This document shows, piece by piece, positions 58,921-64,000 of a stretch of DNA of 64,000 bases. The notes beneath the pieces were generated by a model. It did no database searches and was not told the origin of the DNA. It saw only the letters and a list, made by a program, of their open reading frames with translations. This DNA is from Gordionus sp. m RMFG-2023. Taxonomy: Eukaryota; Nematomorpha; Gordioida; Chordodea; Parachordodidae. The DNA lies in contig NC_088775.1 in NCBI RefSeq assembly GCF_954871325.1, positions 33,519,561-33,583,560 of the forward strand, written 5' to 3'. Each line of letters starts with the position of its first letter. The first letter of the stretch is position 1. The position numbers were made by a program, and so were the translations under genes.

Positions 58921-59726
58921 TAGTGATGTGCCGATATTTTTTATCGGATAGGGCCGATTTCCCCCATTTTAAAATATCGGTTATCGGCCAATATTATAAA
59001 ATTTGATCCGATATAAAATGGCTTAACAAAAATAAAATTTTTAAAAAAGGTTATATCTAAAATCATTTATTTTTATAAATAAAATCAAAATCCATTTTTA
59101 TGTATATTTTTTTAATAATAATAATTAATTAATAAACATTCTGCCATATTGTTATTTTTTTGCGCATTCAGTTTATAAAAGTGTGCGAGATTCTCTTCAG
59201 AATCTGTTTTTAGTAAAGCTGGTGGTATTGACAGTTATTATCGCCGCAAGCTGACCTCTGATAAATTGGAAATATTGGTATTTCAAAAAAGAAATCTTCG
59301 ATATATTAATGTTAAATAAGTTATTATCGCCGCAAGCTGACCTTTGATTTGGAAATATTGGTATTTCTAAAAAGAAATCTTCGATATATTAATGTTAAAT
59401 ATTATTTTAATTTCATAATATAATTGTTTATTAGTTATTATGTATATAGATTAATGTTATTACTTATTATATAAAAGTAATTTAACAATAAAAATATTTT
59501 ATATACTTTTAGAATTGCAATTGAATTGAATATAAACTATGACATAAGTTATGGTATAGTTAAATTATTGATGTTATACTAATAAAAAGTATATTAAAAA
59601 TTAAAACCATTGGTATCTTTACAGAATACAAAATTAGATATGATATCGGATCGGTAATCGACCGATATAAATTTAATATCGGGATTATCGGATCGGCCTC
59701 CAAAAAGTGGTATCGATACACCCCTA
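58921..59726 (+). mobile_element. hAT-like element with TAGNGRTGTRYCGATA ends
   Basis: Left end TAGTGATGTGCCGATA, right end TATCGATACACCCCTA (inverse TAGGGGTGTATCGATA). Subterminal atcgg repeats follow on both sides (tatcggataggg, atcggttatcggcc; gatcggtaatcgacc). The flanks are A/T only (aaaatatat), so the target duplication is plausible but not decisive. A hAT transposase tail is inside. Confidence 0.7.
59190..59405 (+). pseudogene. hAT transposase tail, duplicated
   Basis: Reads AGGIDSYYRRKLTSDKLEIL then VFQKRNLRYINVK before a stop, like the C-terminal end of ZBED-type hAT transposases (R-x-x-LS-x-x-x-x-x-x-LVFLKKNL). The block ttattatcgccgcaagctga occurs twice (about 59236 and 59321), a tandem duplication of about 85 bp. 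Too short to be functional. Confidence 0.6.
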
Positions 59727-60469
59727 AAAAATATATATCCAAAATGATTTTAATTTGATAATCAACCATCTTCTATTAAAAATTTTAATAACAATTATCT
59801 AAGAGGGACTTAAGTGGTATTATTATGTTAATAATTATAAAATAAAAATGTATAATATACTTTAATATGTTTAACAAAGTTTGTAAAGGAGTTTGTTGAA
59901 CCTTTAATAACTTTTTTACTTGTGCAATTTTGACATTCAGTTTGTACCTTGATCTTTTTCACATGAATTACTTTATAAAATTTTCCATCTAGAATTTAAG
60001 ATTCGGATTTGATTCAGGAGAACCTATCTCCATAATTTCATCTTCACTTTGTTAAACATTCTACAAAGTAAAAAATATTACATATAAAATATATCCTTCT
60101 CTTATTTAGTTTTGGTGTTGTTATTTTTAATCTATCCATCTTTGTGACCTATAAAATTTCCAACTAATTTTGGTTATCAATATATTTAAAATATAGCGGG
60201 AAAAAATAAAGAAAATAATACAAGATTTCACGAAGAAAATAAAGTTACATTGTGTGATATGTAAATGTTTTAAACATAAATATTAAAAAGAATATGTATC
60301 TTTTTAAAGAAAATGAAAAAGATACAAGATTCTTTTCAAAATAAAGGATCTTAGATATAGATACTAGTATCTTATTATAAATGTCAATAAGATACTGAGT
60401 ACAAGATACAAAAGGATCTTTATCTTAGATACAAGTATTCGAGGTACTGCCCAACTCTGCTCAGCAGTA

Positions 60470-63400
60470 TACGCTATAATCAGATCTATAATTGGATTAT
60501 TCAATCATAAATTTATTGATAATAAGGGCAACAAGGGTAACCATCAGTACCAATTTATTTAAATAAAGCAAAACTCATCACTATTAATAATGTACGTGTT
60601 TATTTTTCTTAAGCTATAAAAGAATTAAATTTTATTTTATCTAATGGCTCATGAATATTCATGTGGATACAATACTCTTTTTAAAGCAGGAAAGGATGCT
60701 TCACAGATTGCTGTTGTCGAGTAACTTAACATACTTTATGTGTAAATATCTTTTTACTATTGCATAGTCGAATTGTTTTTTATCCATAATTGGTAACAAT
60801 GATGGATTTTCGTTAAATATATTAATGATTTTATTATTTGTTAGTTGTTTTTCTTTTCTATAATTTCCCACCATATTATTATTAGCAAATATAAATTTTA
60901 AAAATAACGCTCTAAAAACCCATATGAACCTCTGAAATGTAGCCACAGACCCACAATATCTTTAAAATTTAAGTTTATAGTAGTTTAAACATATTTTTTG
61001 CTCAAACAAAGAATAATTTTATATAGAATAGGGTTAATCTTTTATCTAATATAAGATAATTATTGGATAATTAAAACCTTTATTATTTTTTATTTTGATA
61101 AATTACAGCATTTAAAAAAGTTAATTTTGAGACTATAAATCATATAATGTGTTATAAAAATGTTATATAATATCTGATATTAAAAAAAATCATAGCTGCA
61201 TATTTAGTTATACATTATTGGTTAAATAATTAACCATTAGAGTGAGTATTCTAGAAAAAAACCCTAAGGCTTCCAAAAACTTCAGGAAGATCTCCTGTCT
61301 CCCCTAGTTTTTATAAAATATATATTAAGAATATCAAATAACCTATATTCTTAAGATTCAGAAAATGTTTTATTTCATATTAGTCTAATATTAGTGAATT
61401 TATTAAGATTTGAACGAAAAGTGTCCCAACCATCCCTGGTTTTCTACTTTATTTATAATTCTGAGACAATAGATTGAAAATGAAATTATAAACAGGGGAA
61501 AAGGTAGAGGAGATGGGAGCTCTATACGTATACCGGAGGAATATAGGATATTTTTGTTTATATTAAAAATATTATTCTAAAGTTTCAAAAATAAATCTTA
61601 TGTAGATGTAGACAATTATGATATACACCATAGACGAAAAATATTTCTCCTATGTCATTTCATATATAATAAAAAAATAGGTTTTTATACAACTAAATCC
61701 AGGCGGATAACAAAGATAGGGGAGGGGGGAGGTTCCCTGTTTCCATAAATATCATTTTAAGCTAATAGAAATTTCCCCCATATTCACCTTCTCCCCCAAA
61801 AAAGTATACAATATATTATTATAGAGAAGAATTTGAAGGAAAAATTAGAGGAAAAATTAGTAAAATTAATAATTTTTTAAAATAACGACTATAATTTAAA
61901 AATTTCGCATATTTATAAAAAAGAATAAGTGAAACCCAAAAATGATTTTTATAAAAATATAATATCGCCAAAGGCCTATAGGAAATGGGCCTAAAGGCTT
62001 CCAATAAAATTCATAGTGGAAACCCCACCTAAAGTGTTTCCCCCTCCTCCTTAGCAAAATCCTAGCTATGCCTATGTCTAAATCTTACTATTTTTAAGTC
62101 TGGATTTTTAATATAGATCTTAATTTTTAAAGATAATATGTCATTCATATGTAAGCCTAAATTCTATTCAATCATCTGTGTGAGTTTAATATTATGAGAA
62201 TAACTATTCAAATTTTTAGCCTCATCATTTGTCAAAGTAGTGGGTTAGGGGCACGTTGGACAGAGGCTTGTGGGGAAATTTATGTGAGTCAAATCATCAT
62301 TTTTATTTCAAACGATACAAAATACAATGAAAAGAACTTTTTATAAAGTTGCGATGTGAATAAAATTAGCTCAGCAAATTATATTATACGAGTCTAAAGT
62401 TATGGTTCTAATTAAATATATCATTTTATTATTTAGTTATCTGCCAAAAATTTTAAAAATCGAAGTTGCATACGCTAAAGCAACTATAAAATATTTTTCC
62501 TATGTATACCCTGAAACTATTTCCATTGTAATATGTTTTTTTTTCACTTAAAGTTTACTTATTTTTAAAAATTATCACAAATATTAGGTAAAGAAGTTAT
62601 CTAGTAAAACATAATCTTAAGTGCCCCGGTCTCCTTTACTCTAATTTAAAAGGTTTATTATAATACATATATTTGTTCTTTGTAAAAGTTTTCTATAACT
62701 CTTGATTTGAAGTTATATTTATGGCTCAAATGACATATTTAATCCTATTTATAAATTTAAAAATTATTTCGTGATAGGGGAAGTTAAGTTGTAAGGTTAG
62801 TTAATAAATATAAATTGCATATATGAAATTAGATTGCAACTTCTTATTTTTACAAACTCACTTTTAACAAAAACATTATTTTTAATGAATTGATTTGATA
62901 TGAATAATTGAGAATTTTCTTAATTAATTGTCATATATTTTCAATAATTCTTATTCAGGTAAATTTATGAATATTTATATATTTACTATATATTATTTTT
63001 ACCTTTTAGTATATATGATGAAATAATTTTTTTCCGGAAATAAGAAATCCCATTTTTATTAGTTGAAATTGTTTATCCGATACATACAATAATCGTATAA
63101 TTATAATTATAATAATCTGGGAATATACAATATTGATAAGAATTTATTTCATCATTCTAATTTTTAAATTTATATTTTCTTTCCTATTATTTTAAAAAAA
63201 TATATAAATGAATACCGTTGAATGACATCTGTATAATATAAAAACGAGCCTATCAAATCGCACATTATTTCAAAGTCACTCAAAAAAAATAAAATTTTAT
63301 TTAAAAAACAAGTGTACTCCATCCCAAAATGAAAAAAATAAAAAAGGTAATTATAAAAACGTTAATATAAAAATATAAGCGTAAGTTAATTATTTTTTTA

Positions 63401-64000
63401 AAAAATTTACGCCATAATTTAAATTCTTCAAAAAGAAGTATAAAAATAATTATGGATAATTTTAAAATCCAATAGTATTTAAAAGATAATTGTAACCTGG
63501 CCAAATAGGGAGCCGAAGGTCTTCCCGAGAGGTACATAGGGCAAAGTTCTGATAAATCCGCTTAACTGACCCTAACCGATCCATGAAAATTTTTAAAAAG
63601 GTTTTTTACCATCCGGCCTTTAAAAATATTTTGCACAAGTTTTCCAGCCCGATTAGAAAATACTTTTACTCAACTGGCCCATGGGTCAAAATTTTGTACC
63701 AGGTCGCGCCGACCTCTACTTTATATCATCCTTTTTAAATTATGTTTTGAAAATTTTCTTAAGTATAAAATTAAATATTCTAAAAATGTAGGTCTAAATA
63801 TTTTTTATTTTTCGTTAAATTGTGATCCAACCAACTCAGATCGATCAGACTTAGCTGGACATTCTCTAAGGCCTGGCCAATCAAGAACTTGTATTTAATG
63901 TATTTATTCGGACCGGGTAGTAAAGGGGTCAACGGTTTTGGATCAAATCGTAATAGTTTGGCCTATAGCATTGGTTCCGTATACATAGGCGTATAAACTG
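60470..64000. other. Intergenic stretch to the window end
   Basis: No recognisable gene. A minus-strand open frame at 60701-60946 (81 codons, ending MDKKQFDYAIVKRYLHIKYV KLLDNSNL) has protein-like composition, but I cannot assign it. At about 63490-63720 there are short GC-richer repeats (ccggcctttaaaaat, gtcgcgccgacctct) resembling sequence near 41.57 kb. The rest is AT-rich. Confidence 0.4.

Larger units (their letters stand above)
54990..60459. mobile_element. hAT element, 5.5 kb, carrying nested insertions
   Basis: Ends CAGAGTTGGGCAGG... and ...TACTGCCCAACTCTG are inverted repeats typical of hAT (CAGAGTTGGG). The flanks CTCAGTAG (54982-54989) and CTCAGCAG (60460-60467) form an 8-bp duplication with one mismatch. 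Subterminal gatacaagatac-type repeats occur at both ends (55015-55165 and 60290-60440). Inside are a Helitron (55737-58664) and another hAT-like element (58921-59726). No transposase belonging to this outer element was recognised. Confidence 0.82.

Overview
This window is strongly AT-rich eukaryotic DNA, by eye about three quarters A+T. It contains one recognisable host gene, an apterous/Lhx2/9-type LIM-homeobox gene on the minus strand at about 41.9-49.2 kb. The rest is intergenic and intronic sequence packed with transposon remains. The AT-richness, short introns and transposon mixture suggest an arthropod, perhaps a crustacean such as a parasitic copepod. That placement is inference, because nothing in the sequence fixes the species. 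No prokaryotic features, rRNA genes, convincing tRNA genes or CRISPR arrays were seen.

Left part (1-9 kb). A non-autonomous Helitron (25-1720) is followed by a small hAT-type MITE (1843-2007), a purine-rich minisatellite, a G-quadruplex-type tract, and a hAT remnant (about 5.69-7.48 kb) bounded by GAACG-rich repeats. A piggyBac transposase fragment lies at about 8.27-9.05 kb. Its probable terminal repeats sit at 7757 and 25880, each next to a TTAA. The element therefore appears stretched to about 18 kb by later insertions.

Nested core (9.1-25.5 kb). A decayed Ty3/Gypsy-type LTR element (A, plus strand, coding body about 10.2-14.5 kb) sits inside the piggyBac frame. A pair of about 300-bp repeats at about 9.17 and 25.19 kb may be its LTRs. 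Inside lie several minisatellites, including a 133-bp array of ten units, and a fold-back MITE. A second Ty3/Gypsy element (B, minus strand, 18981-23951) has paired LTRs and a 5-bp target duplication.

Middle (25.9-41 kb). Two fold-back hAT-like elements (about 26.4-27.3 and 33.99-36.7 kb) carry TATCTAGATAC-type subterminal repeats. Between them is a MULE (30463-33771) whose very long terminal inverted repeats contain arrays of a roughly 15-bp unit, with a transposase piece holding a probable 46-bp intron. An RTE-type LINE (37698-40579) is flanked by a perfect 16-bp duplication and begins with a tRNA-like head.

Right part (41.8-64 kb). The LIM-homeobox gene has four visible coding exons: LIM1, LIM2, linker plus most of the homeodomain, and homeodomain end plus C terminus. 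The splice phases agree across all three introns. A hAT MITE and a hAT remnant lie in its last intron. Upstream are a hAT with a perfect 8-bp target duplication (53214-54877) and a Russian-doll hAT (54990-60459) that holds a second Helitron and another hAT-like element. The last 3.5 kb shows no gene I can support.
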